DNA of 32,104 bases from Sphingomonas bacterium (GCF_028292965.1 NZ_JAQGLG010000217.1:1-32104), one strand, 5' to 3'. Shown: positions 15,586 to 23,867, counted from the stretch's first letter. The notes: generated from the letters alone by a model not told the origin. Translations and numbers: made by a program.

Positions 15586-16524
15586 TCAGCGGTGGGTGCA
15601 GCCTGCCTCGCCACGGCAGATCAGCCGATCATAGGTCGATTGCGGCGATATGGCGTGCGCGGCGAGCGCCGAGGGTGAGCGCAGCATCAACCTGATCCCG
15701 TCGCGGCTGAACAGCCCGGCCAGATAGGCCAGCCACGCGGTCGCCCAGGCGCGGTCGCCGCGCTCGCCGCTCACCCGCACCCCCACGGCATGATAGTCGC
15801 TCAGCGCCAGACGCGGGACGAGGTCGTGCGCCATGCGGCGCAGCCAGCGCGGCGTTTGCGGACCCGGCGGCAGATGCGGCACGATATCGGACGAAATCTC
15901 GTAGCGCAGGCAGTCGATGCGCTCGGCGGCATAGGCGCGCGCGAAGGCGGCGTTGCCGGCGCGCGGCGCGGCGATCGTCGCGACGCTGATCGGCATGGCG
16001 CGCCATTCGCCGAGCCGGGCGGCGCGCAGTGCGGCGAGATTGGCCAGCGCGCCGCCCTTGCTGTGCCCGGTGAGGAACAGATGCGGCCGCGCCGCGCGGT
16101 CGAAGCGATTGACGTCGAGCATCATCTGGATCGCACGGCGGATGCCCGGCTGGCCATCGGCATCCTCCCACAGCCGGTACATCGAGTCGGAGAAACCGAG
16201 ATGCACCCCACCGCCATATTCGGGCGCCTCGATGCACAGCGAAAGGCTGTCGTTGAGCCAGTCGAGCAGCACCGCGAACCCGTCCTGCCCGCCGCTGGGA
16301 AAGGGCGGCAGCGAGCCGCGAATCGCCACGATCACGCCTTCGCGCACCCGCCCGACCAGCGCCTGATCGATCGTCCGGCGACCGATCTCGGCATTGCGCC
16401 GGATGACGATCGGCGGCTCGATCCACCCGACTGAATCGGGCGCATCGCCGATCCCGGCCTGATAGGCCTGGGAAGAGGCGTGAAGCAGGCGGCGCTTCAT
16501 GCAGCGATCGGCGGGGTTGACCAT
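15586..16524 (-). CDS. Class 3 lipase-family alpha/beta hydrolase
   Basis: The 312-residue product (start MVNPADRCMKR at 16524, with GGAAGGG four to ten bases upstream; a longer start at 16572 lacks an RBS) has the lipase class 3 elements: VAIRGSLPP (the oxyanion strand), GHSKGGALA with Ser155 as nucleophile, Asp213 in EISSDIVPH, and His245 in LSDYHAVG as the third triad member. No signal peptide is seen, but related enzymes are sometimes exported by non-classical routes. The substrate could be a lipid or a polyester; this is unresolved. Cysteines near both ends may form disulfides. Confidence 0.85.
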   Translation of the reverse strand: MVNPADRCMKRRLLHASSQAYQAGIGDAPDSVGWIEPPIVIRRNAEIGRRTIDQALVGRVREGVIVAIRGSLPPFPSGGQDGFAVLLDWLNDSLSLCIEAPEYGGGVHLGFSDSMYRLWEDADGQPGIRRAIQMMLDVNRFDRAARPHLFLTGHSKGGALANLAALRAARLGEWRAMPISVATIAAPRAGNAAFARAYAAERIDCLRYEISSDIVPHLPPGPQTPRWLRRMAHDLVPRLALSDYHAVGVRVSGERGDRAWATAWLAYLAGLFSRDGIRLMLRSPSALAAHAISPQSTYDRLICRGEAGCTHR

Positions 16525-16684
16525 GCACCCTTCCACCATGCCGCCCGCTGCCGGACAATCACGCGGAATCACGGGTCCGTAGCATTACGGTAGGTGGGGT
16601 GTTGGAATCGGTTGCGACAGCGCTCTGAAAGAGCGTCGTCATGCTGAACTTGTTTGGCGCTTGTCCGGCCAAACAACGAGCCGT

Positions 16685-16759
16685 GTTCCTGCGCACGCAG
16701 GAACCCAGAGCCGCAGGCGTAACGCCTCGAACCCTGGGCTCCTGCTTTCGCAGGAGCAC
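16685..16759. repeat. Dispersed palindromic repeat, family B, copy 1
   Basis: GTTCCTGCGCACGCAGGAAC, then CCCAGAG..., a 20-base spacer with TAACGC, then ACCCTGGGCTCCTGC and GCAGGAGCAC. Each end folds into its own small hairpin, and the CCCAG/CTGGG parts pair with each other. It lies in the 276-base gap between the lipase and the Gly-rich gene, which otherwise shows nothing. Same element as 24329-24390 and 26035-26106. Confidence 0.85.
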
Positions 16760-16800
16760 TTACCTGTCGTACGTCACGCTTCGCCCAGCCTCATGCCGGA

Positions 16801-17256
16801 TCAGTCGCAAATGTCCACATAGCGCCCGATGCGACGATCCCAGACCACGCATTCATCGTCATCGCCGTAATAGCCGGGATAGGCGTAGCCATAGCCGTAG
16901 CCGTAATAGCCACCATAGGCGTAGCCGGGATAATATCCGCCGCGATAGCCGCCACGATAATAGCCGCGCTCGCCCCAGCGGTCATGCCCGCCACGATAGC
17001 CGTCGCCATGATAGCCGCCACCATTATAGCCATGACCGCCGCGATAATTGCCGCCCTGCGCGACGCGCGCGCCGCCACCACGGAAAGCGCCGCCGCCAAA
17101 GCTTCCGCCGCCGTGGAGGCCGCCGCCGCCATGGAAGCTGCCGCCACCGTGACCACCGCCGCCACGCGATCCGCCACCATGCTGTGCCACCGCCGGCGCC
17201 GCGGCAAACAGCGCCATGCCGCTCGCCGCGGCCAATATAAGCTTGAATTTCGTCAT
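16801..17256 (-). CDS. Exported Gly/His/Tyr-rich low-complexity protein
   Basis: The 151-residue product has a signal peptide (MTKFKLILAAASGMALFAAAPAVA|Q) and then a repetitive region: GGGS/GGGH/GGGG units up to about residue 75, then repeats of GGY, GYY and RGG up to about residue 135, ending in an ordered tail DDDECVVWDRRIGRYVDICD that keeps two cysteines. Such glycine- and tyrosine-rich exported proteins are common in sphingomonads; the C-terminal tail with two Cys and Trp is the only conserved-looking part. The start is chosen at 17256 with AAGGACG upstream. Surface or matrix role is a guess. Confidence 0.75.
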   Translation of the reverse strand: MTKFKLILAAASGMALFAAAPAVAQHGGGSRGGGGHGGGSFHGGGGLHGGGSFGGGAFRGGGARVAQGGNYRGGHGYNGGGYHGDGYRGGHDRWGERGYYRGGYRGGYYPGYAYGGYYGYGYGYAYPGYYGDDDECVVWDRRIGRYVDICD

Positions 17257-17287
17257 CTTACGTCCTTGGGCAAGAGCCCCTCGCTCG

Positions 17288-17299
17288 CCTATATATAGG
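17288..17299. promoter_or_regulatory. CCTATATATAGG palindrome upstream of the Gly-rich gene
   Basis: A perfect 12-base palindrome 32 bases upstream of the Gly-rich gene start in otherwise GC-rich sequence. It contains TATATA and could be the -10 region or an operator. Confidence 0.4.
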
Positions 17300-17353
17300 T
17301 GCGCCCGATCGCCGGAAACAGGGCGGGACGCGGAAAACGACGGCCAGCAGCGG

Positions 17354-17992
17354 TCAGCCATGGGCCAGGCACGCGATCACCATGGCGGCGCGCTCGACAT
17401 CGGTCGCCTGTTCGATGCGGTAATCGATCGGTTTGAAGCTGCCGCCATTGGAATCGCGCGCCGAGCAGGCGGTCAGTCCGATCACCAGATCCATCGCCGC
17501 GCGGAAGGCGATATGATCGCCGGCCTTGCTGATCGGCGGCAGCACCTTCAATCGTCCGGTCTCGCCATCGACTGGCACGTTCATGAAGCAGTTGAAGGCA
17601 TTGCCGATATTGTCCGGCGCGACGCCATAGGGCGCCAGCGCCGCGCACAGATTGCCGAAACAGCCGGGATGCGGGTCATGATCGTCATAGCAGAGGGCGA
17701 AGGTCTCGCGCGAACAGGGTGTGAGCAGGAAGTCGTGCAGGCCGACACTGTCCTCGACGATCTCCAGCATCACGCGGCTGCGGTTCGACCAGAGTCTGTC
17801 GCCGGTCGTCAGGCGAATGGTCTCCTGATAATCGAGCGTCCGCCCCGAAGAGAGCGCCTCACCCAGGTCATCCGCGTTGAAGGCGATCAGGTCGGCAACC
17901 TGCATTCCCTGTGGATCGATCACGATCAGCACTTCACCGGCGACGAGGCGAAAGGCGGTGCCGCTACGTGGCGGGATCGTCACCGGCGACAT
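17354..17992 (-). CDS. DUF1989 / urea carboxylase-associated family protein
   Basis: The 212-residue product has the DUF1989 hallmarks: an N-terminal beta domain with VIDPQGMQVADLIAFNADD, then CYDDHDPHPGCFGNLC, NAFNCFMNVPVD, PPISKAGDHIAFRA and DLVIGLTACSARDSNGG. The Cys and His residues (HPGC, the two Cys of NCFMN and TACS) are probable metal or catalytic ligands. The family includes the guanidine-degradation carboxyguanidine deiminases CgdA/CgdB and urea carboxylase-associated proteins. Its start overlaps the stop of the GntA-like gene by one base (TGATG), so the two are translationally coupled. Sequence lies in the cytoplasm. Substrate is unknown; a guanidino or urea derivative is the best guess. 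Confidence 0.87.
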   Translation of the reverse strand: MSPVTIPPRSGTAFRLVAGEVLIVIDPQGMQVADLIAFNADDLGEALSSGRTLDYQETIRLTTGDRLWSNRSRVMLEIVEDSVGLHDFLLTPCSRETFALCYDDHDPHPGCFGNLCAALAPYGVAPDNIGNAFNCFMNVPVDGETGRLKVLPPISKAGDHIAFRAAMDLVIGLTACSARDSNGGSFKPIDYRIEQATDVERAAMVIACLAHG

Positions 17993-18699
17993 CAGCTTTC
18001 CTCTCCGCTATAGCGGAACGGGCAACGCCACGCCTCGCCCACCGCGCGGCCGGAATATTGCCGCGCCTCGCTCGCCTCGCCATGGCGCGCCAGCATCGGA
18101 TTGACGCTGCCCGTAACGGCCGCGTCGCGCGCCAGGATCTTCTCGCGCATGCCCTCATATTTGCCTGCCGCCCGCAATTGCGTGAACTGGTCGTGCAGGT
18201 TGAACACCAACGCCGGGCGCGCCAGGCGCCGCGCCGGGCGGCTGGCATGCGGGTGAAGGCCGATCACGAAGAACGCCTCGCCGCCGAAACTGAGCGAGAA
18301 ATGCTCATCCTCCGGATCGGGGCTGACGCGCGGGTCGTAATCCTGGCCGCGCCACACATCCTTGTCCGACAGCGACTGGAGCCGCGCCCACAGCGCCGCC
18401 TCGAACGCCGCTTCCGACAGCCCCACTGGTCCTTCGAACACCACCGCGAAGCTGCGCAACGCCGCCGGATCGTCACGATAGGCACGCGCCCAGGCGAGCA
18501 GGCCATCATGAATGCGCAGATCATCCCACGCACTGTCGATCCGGTCGCACGCCAGCACCTGGAGGGTGCCGCGCGCCAGTGCCGACTTGGCGCCGACACA
18601 GGGGAAATCGCGCGCATCGACATGGGCGTGCAGCAGGGAGCGCAGTTCGTCCTGCGAGCGGTGCTGCCAGCGAAACAGGGAGGAAGTCGGCGTGGTCAT
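17992..18699 (-). CDS. YqcI/YcgG (GntA-like) haem-dependent N-hydroxylase family protein
   Basis: The 235-residue product has the family motifs: FPCVGAKSALARGT near residue 32, DEHFSLSFGGEAFFVIGLHPHASRPARR in the middle, and FNLHDQFTQLRAAGKYEGMREKILARD near residue 185. FVIGLHPHASRPARR is the diagnostic stretch. Characterised members are haem enzymes that N-hydroxylate guanidino groups: GntA in guanitoxin synthesis and DcsA in D-cycloserine synthesis (established from the literature). No signal peptide. It is the first gene of a two-gene operon with the DUF1989 gene, and is divergent from a Crp/Fnr regulator across 127 bases. Confidence 0.86.
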   Translation of the reverse strand: MTTPTSSLFRWQHRSQDELRSLLHAHVDARDFPCVGAKSALARGTLQVLACDRIDSAWDDLRIHDGLLAWARAYRDDPAALRSFAVVFEGPVGLSEAAFEAALWARLQSLSDKDVWRGQDYDPRVSPDPEDEHFSLSFGGEAFFVIGLHPHASRPARRLARPALVFNLHDQFTQLRAAGKYEGMREKILARDAAVTGSVNPMLARHGEASEARQYSGRAVGEAWRCPFRYSGEES

Positions 18700-18826
18700 G
18701 CCGCTGTTACGATTTCAGTTACGCCATCGTTCCCAAAAATCGCGCTGATCCAAAGCAAGCGCCGCGACTCTTTGCGGCATTGCGCGCGCGCTGGACCCGT
18801 CATGCCCTGTGGTGAGTTGAGCATGG

Positions 18827-19588
18827 ATGCACAGGGTACGCGCGACAACGACCGATCTGGAGCAGGCCCTGGCACGGTGGCTGGACCGGCTGACGCTGCG
18901 CTCCGTCCTCAGCGCCGAGGAGCAACAGGCGCTGCTGTCGTTGCCGGGCGAGTTGGTGGCCATAGCCCCCAATCGTGATTTCGTACGGCTGGGCGAGCGC
19001 GTCGATCGTTCGTGCCTGATCGTTTCGGGCCTGGCCGGCCGCTTCGGCCAGACGCGCAACGGCGAACGCCTGATCACCGCTCTGCATCTTCCAGGCGACA
19101 TGGCCGATCTTCATTCGGTGATGCTGCCCGATGCGGCGAACGCGCTCAATGCGTTGACCGAGACGGTGATCTACCGCGTGCCGCATGACGATTTCCACGC
19201 CCTGGGGCGCCGCTTTCCGATGCTGGCCGAAGCCTTTTGGCGCGATTGCATGGTTGATGCCGCGATCCTGTCCGAATGGGCGCTGCGCAACGGGCGCCTG
19301 CCAGCCAAGGCGCGTATCGCCCATCTCATCTGCGAATTGTCGTGCCGCGCCGCGGTAAGCGGGAGCCGCGATGGCGCCTTCGACTGGCGGCTCAGCCAGA
19401 TCCAGCTTGCCGATGTCACCGGCCTGACCTCGGTCCACGCCAATCGCATGCTGCGCGCACTGCGCGAGGAGGGGGCCGCCCAGATCAAGGATCGCCGCGT
19501 CGAGATTCTCGACTGGAAACGATTGCGGGCGATCGGTGAATTCAACGATCAGTATCTGCAACTGTATACGGCCCCCGAGCAGAGCTAG
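18827..19588 (+). CDS. Crp/Fnr-family transcriptional regulator
   Basis: The 253-residue product has a cyclic-nucleotide-like beta-roll (about 25-140, RLGERVDRSCLIVSGLAGRFG), a dimerisation helix (about 140-160) and a C-terminal winged helix: LSQIQLADVTGLTSVHANRMLRALREEG. No FNR-type N-terminal cysteine cluster is present. It shares RSCL(I/L)xSG and (K/T)AxxAHLxCEL with the regulator at 4619-5365. It is divergent from the GntA-like/DUF1989 operon, suggesting it controls that operon (inference), and its stop overlaps the stop of the convergent DUF6894 gene in CTAG. Confidence 0.87.
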   Translation: MHRVRATTTDLEQALARWLDRLTLRSVLSAEEQQALLSLPGELVAIAPNRDFVRLGERVDRSCLIVSGLAGRFGQTRNGERLITALHLPGDMADLHSVMLPDAANALNALTETVIYRVPHDDFHALGRRFPMLAEAFWRDCMVDAAILSEWALRNGRLPAKARIAHLICELSCRAAVSGSRDGAFDWRLSQIQLADVTGLTSVHANRMLRALREEGAAQIKDRRVEILDWKRLRAIGEFNDQYLQLYTAPEQS

Positions 19589-19818
19589 TCGGGTAGCGTC
19601 AACACGTCCCTGAACTCGACGATCGCGATGACCTTGCCATGGGCAACGATCTCGATCGACTCATCAAGCGGCAAGCGCCCGGTCCACACCGCATCGGCCA
19701 AGATCGAGCGCGCGCTACGCGTTGCCTCGACGCGGGCGGCATCGTCGTCGGGCAGGTCTTGGCCCTCTTCGTCGTCTAGACGCACACCGTCGAGCAGATT
19801 GAAATAATAATGGGGCAT
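19585..19818 (-). CDS. DUF6894-family small protein
   Basis: The 77-residue product starts MPHYYFNLLDGVRLDDEEGQDLPDDDAARVEA and ends VAHGKVIAIVEFRDVLTLPD, a close relative of the protein at 5719 (MPRYFFNIVD). It is read from the ATG at 19818, since that is where family homology begins and the upstream extension is basic and non-homologous. It converges with the Crp/Fnr gene, the two stop codons overlapping by four bases. Function unknown. Confidence 0.83.
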   Translation of the reverse strand: MPHYYFNLLDGVRLDDEEGQDLPDDDAARVEATRSARSILADAVWTGRLPLDESIEIVAHGKVIAIVEFRDVLTLPD

Positions 19819-19962
19819 CGTGCCTATAAATCGGCGTGGCCGGTTAAGTTGCAGCCGTGCGGCAGGATTGACCCGGATTGCATCCGATTGCGCTTCCCGA
19901 CCAGCGCCGCCAATAGTGGAAATGCGGTGCGTCGATCCCATATCCAGACCGACCGGAAGGAT

Positions 19963-20022
19963 ATGACGATGTTCGCAATAGCACCGCAAAGCGCCGTCGT
20001 GGCGCGGGGATCGGCACAGTGA
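19963..20022 (+). CDS. Possible leader peptide before the esterase gene
   Basis: ATG at 19963 or 19969, following GGAAGG, opens a 17-19 codon frame (MTMFAIAPQSAVVARGSAQ) whose stop TGA overlaps the GTG start of the esterase as GTGA. Such an overlap typically couples translation. It is too short to call with confidence. Confidence 0.35.
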   Translation: MTMFAIAPQSAVVARGSAQ

Positions 20023-20615
20023 GCGTGGCCCGCGCGTCGGATGTCGCGCCTTTTATCCTCGCCTTTGGCGACAGCCTGACGTCGGGCCATGGGCTGGCGG
20101 CGGCGGACTCGTTCCCGGCGCAGCTGGAGGCGTTGCTGCGCGCGACGCATCCCGGCGCGTATGTGCGCAACGCCGGCGTCTCAGGCGATACCACGGCGAG
20201 TGGCCTCGCGCGGCTGCCGCGCTTGCTGTCGCGGCTCGATCGCCGGCCCGATCTCGCCATCGTCGAACTCGGCGCCAACGACATGCTGCGCTTCGTCGAT
20301 CCGCAGCAGATCCGGCGCAATCTCGACGCGATCCTCGACCAGTTCGCAAGCTGCGGCATTCCGGTGCTGCTCGCCGGCATGATGGCGCCTTTGCTGCTCG
20401 GCTCGCTGGCGAACCGCCTCAACGCCATCTACCCCGATCTTGCGGCAAAGCATGGCGTGCCGCTCTATCCCTTCTTCCTCAACGGCGCGATCGGGCAGGG
20501 GCTCAGCCTGCGCGACGGCATCCACCCCAATGCCCGCGCGATGGGGATCGTGGCGCGCGGCATCCTGCCCGCGGTCGTCGCGGCGCTCGCTACCCCGGCT
20601 GCGGCCGCGGCCTGA
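20019..20615 (+). CDS. TesA/arylesterase-type SGNH hydrolase
   Basis: The 198-residue product starts at a GTG. It has FGDSLTSGHG with Ser19 as nucleophile, NAGVSGDTTASG (block II), VELGANDMLR with Asn87 (block III) and DGIHPNARAM with Asp166 and His169 (block V), the TesA-type spacing for thioesterase I/lysophospholipase L1/arylesterase. No signal peptide is evident at this start, so it may be cytoplasmic unless a further upstream start exists. Its alanine-rich C-terminus (ATPAAAAA) is unremarkable. It is separate from the SGNH protein at 6070, which is longer and exported. Confidence 0.86.
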   Translation: MSVARASDVAPFILAFGDSLTSGHGLAAADSFPAQLEALLRATHPGAYVRNAGVSGDTTASGLARLPRLLSRLDRRPDLAIVELGANDMLRFVDPQQIRRNLDAILDQFASCGIPVLLAGMMAPLLLGSLANRLNAIYPDLAAKHGVPLYPFFLNGAIGQGLSLRDGIHPNARAMGIVARGILPAVVAALATPAAAAA

Positions 20616-20734
20616 CCGCGAATGCTACTGGAACCGGACCGCATCGGCCTCGTTCCGATCGTGCGACAACAGGGAGATGCGGCGATGGGCAAGGGATGCG
20701 TGCCGTGGCTGCCCGGCGGCAGCGCGGCGCTTCT

Positions 20735-21460
20735 ATGATCGCGCGCATCGGCACGGCCGGCTGGGCGATCCCGGCCGCGGCGCGCGATGGCTTCCCGGCC
20801 ACCGGCACCGGGCTCGAACGCTATGCCGCCGGGCTCAACGCGGTGGAGATCAATTCGAGCTTCCACCGGCCGCATCGCCCGGCGACCTATCAACGCTGGG
20901 CCGCCGCCGTGCCGCCCGACTTCGCCTTCGCGGTGAAGCTGCCAAAGACGATCACCCATGTCGCGCGACTGGCGAATGCCGAAGAGCAACTCGCGAGCTT
21001 CGCGGCAGAAGTCGCCGGCCTTGGCGACAAGCTCGGCGTCATCCTCGTGCAACTGCCGCCGAGCCTGGCATTCGACGCGATCATTGCCGGGGCGTTCTTC
21101 CGGCACCTCGCCCGCAATATGCCCGCCGCGCATATCGCCTGCGAACCGCGCCACGCATCGTGGTTCACGACAGAAGCGAACGACTTGCTCGCCGCGCTGC
21201 ACGTGGCGCGCGTGGCGGCCGATCCCGCCATCCTGCCGGCCGCCGCTCAGCCCGGCGGCTGGCCCGGCCTGCGTTATTACCGGCTCCACGGTTCGCCGAC
21301 GATCTACCGCTCATCCTATGACGAGCATGCCCTCGCCGCGCTGGCAACCGACATGGCGCCTGGCGACGCGGACATCTGGTGCATCTTCGACAATACCGCC
21401 TCCGGCGCGGCCATCGCCAATGCGCTTGCCCTGCGCGCCATGGTGTCGCCCGGCGCCTGA
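20735..21460 (+). CDS. DUF72-family protein
   Basis: I take the ATG at 20735 (MIARIGTAGW), where DUF72 homology begins, rather than the in-frame ATG at 20696. The 241-residue product has the family pattern: RIGTAGWAIP, the AVEINSSFHRPHRPATYQRWAAAVPPDFAFAVKLPKTITH block, LGVILVQLPPSL, ACEPRHASW and a final WCIFDNTASGAAIANAL. DUF72 proteins form a TIM-barrel-like fold of unknown function. It follows the esterase by 120 bases on the same strand and precedes a large membrane protein. Confidence 0.87.
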   Translation: MIARIGTAGWAIPAAARDGFPATGTGLERYAAGLNAVEINSSFHRPHRPATYQRWAAAVPPDFAFAVKLPKTITHVARLANAEEQLASFAAEVAGLGDKLGVILVQLPPSLAFDAIIAGAFFRHLARNMPAAHIACEPRHASWFTTEANDLLAALHVARVAADPAILPAAAQPGGWPGLRYYRLHGSPTIYRSSYDEHALAALATDMAPGDADIWCIFDNTASGAAIANALALRAMVSPGA

Positions 21461-21547
21461 TACATCCTTCCCCGCGCCCCGCAGCTTCACCGCCCGGCAA
21501 TATTTTCCTGCCATGATCCGCGCCATCATGCTCCTTCCCCGCCAGCC

Positions 21548-23098
21548 TTGAGTCACTGTCCGCCCGACAGCGCGGAGCCCGAACGGCGCTGGTGGCAGCC
21601 CCGCGCCTTTGTCATGCTCGTCATCCTGCTCGGTGCTGTGCCGCTGCTGTGGCCGGCGATCCCGCCGCTCACCGATCTGCCGGGGCATATCGGCCGTTTC
21701 CGCATCATGGCCGAGGCAGGGCAGGGGCCGCTGGCGCAGCATTACCGCGTCGATTGGGCGCTGATCGGCAATCTCGGCGTCGATGAGCTGGTGCTGCTGC
21801 TCAGGCCATGGCTCGAGCTGGAGGCGGCGACGAAGCTGGTCGTGACGACGATCCCGATGCTGACCATCGCCGCCATGCTATGGCTGTCGCGCGAGGCGCA
21901 TGGCCGGCTGCAGCCCGCCGCGCTGTTCGCCCTGCCTTTGGCCTATGCCGCGCCGTTTCAGTTCGGCTTCGTCAATTTCTCGCTGTCGGTCGCGCTGGCG
22001 CTGGCCGGGCTGGCGCTGTGGCTGCGGCTCGCGCGCGGCGCGCCAGCATGGGTTCGGCCGCTCGCCTTCGTGCCGATCGCCGCTCTGGTCTGGCTCTGTC
22101 ATTCCTTCGGCTGGGCGATGCTCGGCCTATTCGTCGCCGGCGCCGAATGGGCGTTGCGCCGCGCCGCGGGCCAGAATTGGTGGCGCGCCGCGCTCGGCGC
22201 GGTGATGATGTGTGCGCCCATGGCTTTGCCGGTGCTGATCTTGATGGCCGGCAACGCACACATGCCCGCCGGTGGGACCGGCGACTGGTTCGACCTGCCG
22301 CTCAAGCTGTTCTGGGCGATGTCGCTGCTGCGCGAGCGCTGGCAGCTCTACGATATCCTCTGCGTGGCGGCGTTGTTCCTCCTGCTCGCCGCCGCATGGC
22401 GCTCGCGGCTGGTGTCGTTCGCGCCGCTGCTCACGGTGCCGGCGATGCTCGGCGCGGCCGCCTTCCTCCTGCTGCCGACCTTCTACGCCGGCGCTTCCTA
22501 TGTCGACGCGCGCCTGCTGCCCGCGACGCTCGCGCTTGCCCTGCTCGCCTTGCGCGTCGCGCCCGGTGAAGCGCATCTCGCCGGGCGGCTGGCCATCGCC
22601 GGGTTGCTGTTCTTCGTCCTGCGCCTCGCCACCTCCACCGCGGCGCTCGCGCTCTTCGCGCAGGGGCAGGCGGCGGCGGCGCGCGGTGCAGATGTTTTGC
22701 CCGCCGGCACCGCGGTGCTCGTCCTGGTCGACGAACCGGCCGCCGATAACTGGAACAACCCGCGGCTCAGCCATATCGCCGGCCTGGCCATCGCGCGCCA
22801 CCGTGTCTTCACCAACGAGCAATGGGCGCTGGCCGGCCAGCAGATCCTCCACCCGCGCCACCCCGCCGCCGCGCCGTTCGATCGCGATCCCTCGCAACTG
22901 GTCTATCCGGCGACCGTGCCCGGCAGCACCGATTTCGACCAAGCGCTGGCGACCTTCGACCGCGCCACCTTCCGCTACGTCTGGACCATCGGCTTCCCCG
23001 TCGGGCGGGCGCATCAGCCGGACCTCATCCCCATCTGGTCCGACGGTCGCTCGGCGATCTACCGCGTGTCCGCCCCTCCGAGCGATCGCCGCCGCTGA
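21548..23098 (+). CDS. Polytopic membrane protein, GT-C-like topology
   Basis: The frame starts at a TTG at 21548 (MSHCPPDSAEPERRWWQPR); the nearest downstream ATG is inside the first span, so TTG or a slightly shorter start is likely. About ten or eleven hydrophobic spans follow (first about 21-38, last about 358-378), then a large soluble C-terminal domain (about 390-510). The first periplasmic loop carries PPLTDLPGHIGRF, where Asp/His after span 1 resembles the acidic loop of GT-C glycosyltransferases. The C-terminal domain contains VLVLVDEPAADNWNNPRLSH. I infer an envelope glycan or lipid-linked sugar role, but this is weak. Four-to-eleven base spacing to the convergent gene. Confidence 0.75.
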   Translation: MSHCPPDSAEPERRWWQPRAFVMLVILLGAVPLLWPAIPPLTDLPGHIGRFRIMAEAGQGPLAQHYRVDWALIGNLGVDELVLLLRPWLELEAATKLVVTTIPMLTIAAMLWLSREAHGRLQPAALFALPLAYAAPFQFGFVNFSLSVALALAGLALWLRLARGAPAWVRPLAFVPIAALVWLCHSFGWAMLGLFVAGAEWALRRAAGQNWWRAALGAVMMCAPMALPVLILMAGNAHMPAGGTGDWFDLPLKLFWAMSLLRERWQLYDILCVAALFLLLAAAWRSRLVSFAPLLTVPAMLGAAAFLLLPTFYAGASYVDARLLPATLALALLALRVAPGEAHLAGRLAIAGLLFFVLRLATSTAALALFAQGQAAAARGADVLPAGTAVLVLVDEPAADNWNNPRLSHIAGLAIARHRVFTNEQWALAGQQILHPRHPAAAPFDRDPSQLVYPATVPGSTDFDQALATFDRATFRYVWTIGFPVGRAHQPDLIPIWSDGRSAIYRVSAPPSDRRR

Positions 23099-23108
23099 GC
23101 GGCGCTGG

Positions 23109-23780
23109 TCAGGCCGCCCGCGTCGCCAGCCAGATCGTATAGGGCGAGCGCGTCGCATCGCCCGCGTCGGGCAGGATCGTCTCCTCCACCGCGAACCCCA
23201 CGGCCTTCAGCCGCACGACAAAGGCGTCGTCGGGATAGGCCGACCAGATCGCCAGCACCCCGCCCGGGCGCAACGCGGCATAGGCGTCGCGCAGCCCCCA
23301 GTTGCAATATAGCCGGTCGTTGGCCGGGTGGATGAACCCGTCCGGCCCATTGTCGACGTCGAGCAGAATCGCGTCGAACCCGCCGGGCGTGGCGGCGATC
23401 ACGTCATGCACGTCGCGCACCGCGATCGTCACGCGCGGATCGGACAGATAGTCGCTGAACAGATGCGCCAGCGGCCCGTTCGCCCACACCACCACCTGCG
23501 GCACCAGCTCCGCCACCACGATCCTGGTATGCGCCGGAAAGGCCGACAAGGCCGCGCCGAGCGTGAAACCCATGCCCAGCCCGCCGATCAGCACCCGGTC
23601 CTGCCGCCCCACTGTCCGCGCCGAGGCGAGATCGGCCAGCGCCTGCTCCGATTGCGGCGCTTGGCTGCCCATCAACTCGTCCTGCTCGAACTCGATCGAG
23701 AATTCCGGGCCATAGCGCATCAGGCGCAACTCCCCGCCGCCGGGGATGGCCGCGATATCGATCAGTTCGGGGGAATACAT
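23109..23780 (-). CDS. Spermidine-synthase-like SAM-binding methyltransferase
   Basis: The 223-residue product starts MYSPELIDIAAIPG. It has the spermidine synthase-type Rossmann signature: DRVLIGGLGMGFTLGAAL (glycine-rich loop), TRIVVAELVPQVVVW with an acidic residue after strand 2, DAILLDVDNGPDGFIHPAND and a C-terminal PDDAFVVRLKAVGF. The family includes spermidine synthases and uncharacterised methyltransferases; polyamine specificity cannot be assigned because the acidic substrate residues are not clearly present. It converges with the membrane protein gene, with ten bases between the stops. Confidence 0.8.
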   Translation of the reverse strand: MYSPELIDIAAIPGGGELRLMRYGPEFSIEFEQDELMGSQAPQSEQALADLASARTVGRQDRVLIGGLGMGFTLGAALSAFPAHTRIVVAELVPQVVVWANGPLAHLFSDYLSDPRVTIAVRDVHDVIAATPGGFDAILLDVDNGPDGFIHPANDRLYCNWGLRDAYAALRPGGVLAIWSAYPDDAFVVRLKAVGFAVEETILPDAGDATRSPYTIWLATRAA

Positions 23781-23867
23781 GGGGTGGGGTCTTCCATGGT
23801 CTTGCCGCGCGCCACAGCGTCGCGGCGCCCGCAACGCGTGCGCGCCGGGGCAGAATTTGCGTCTCTT

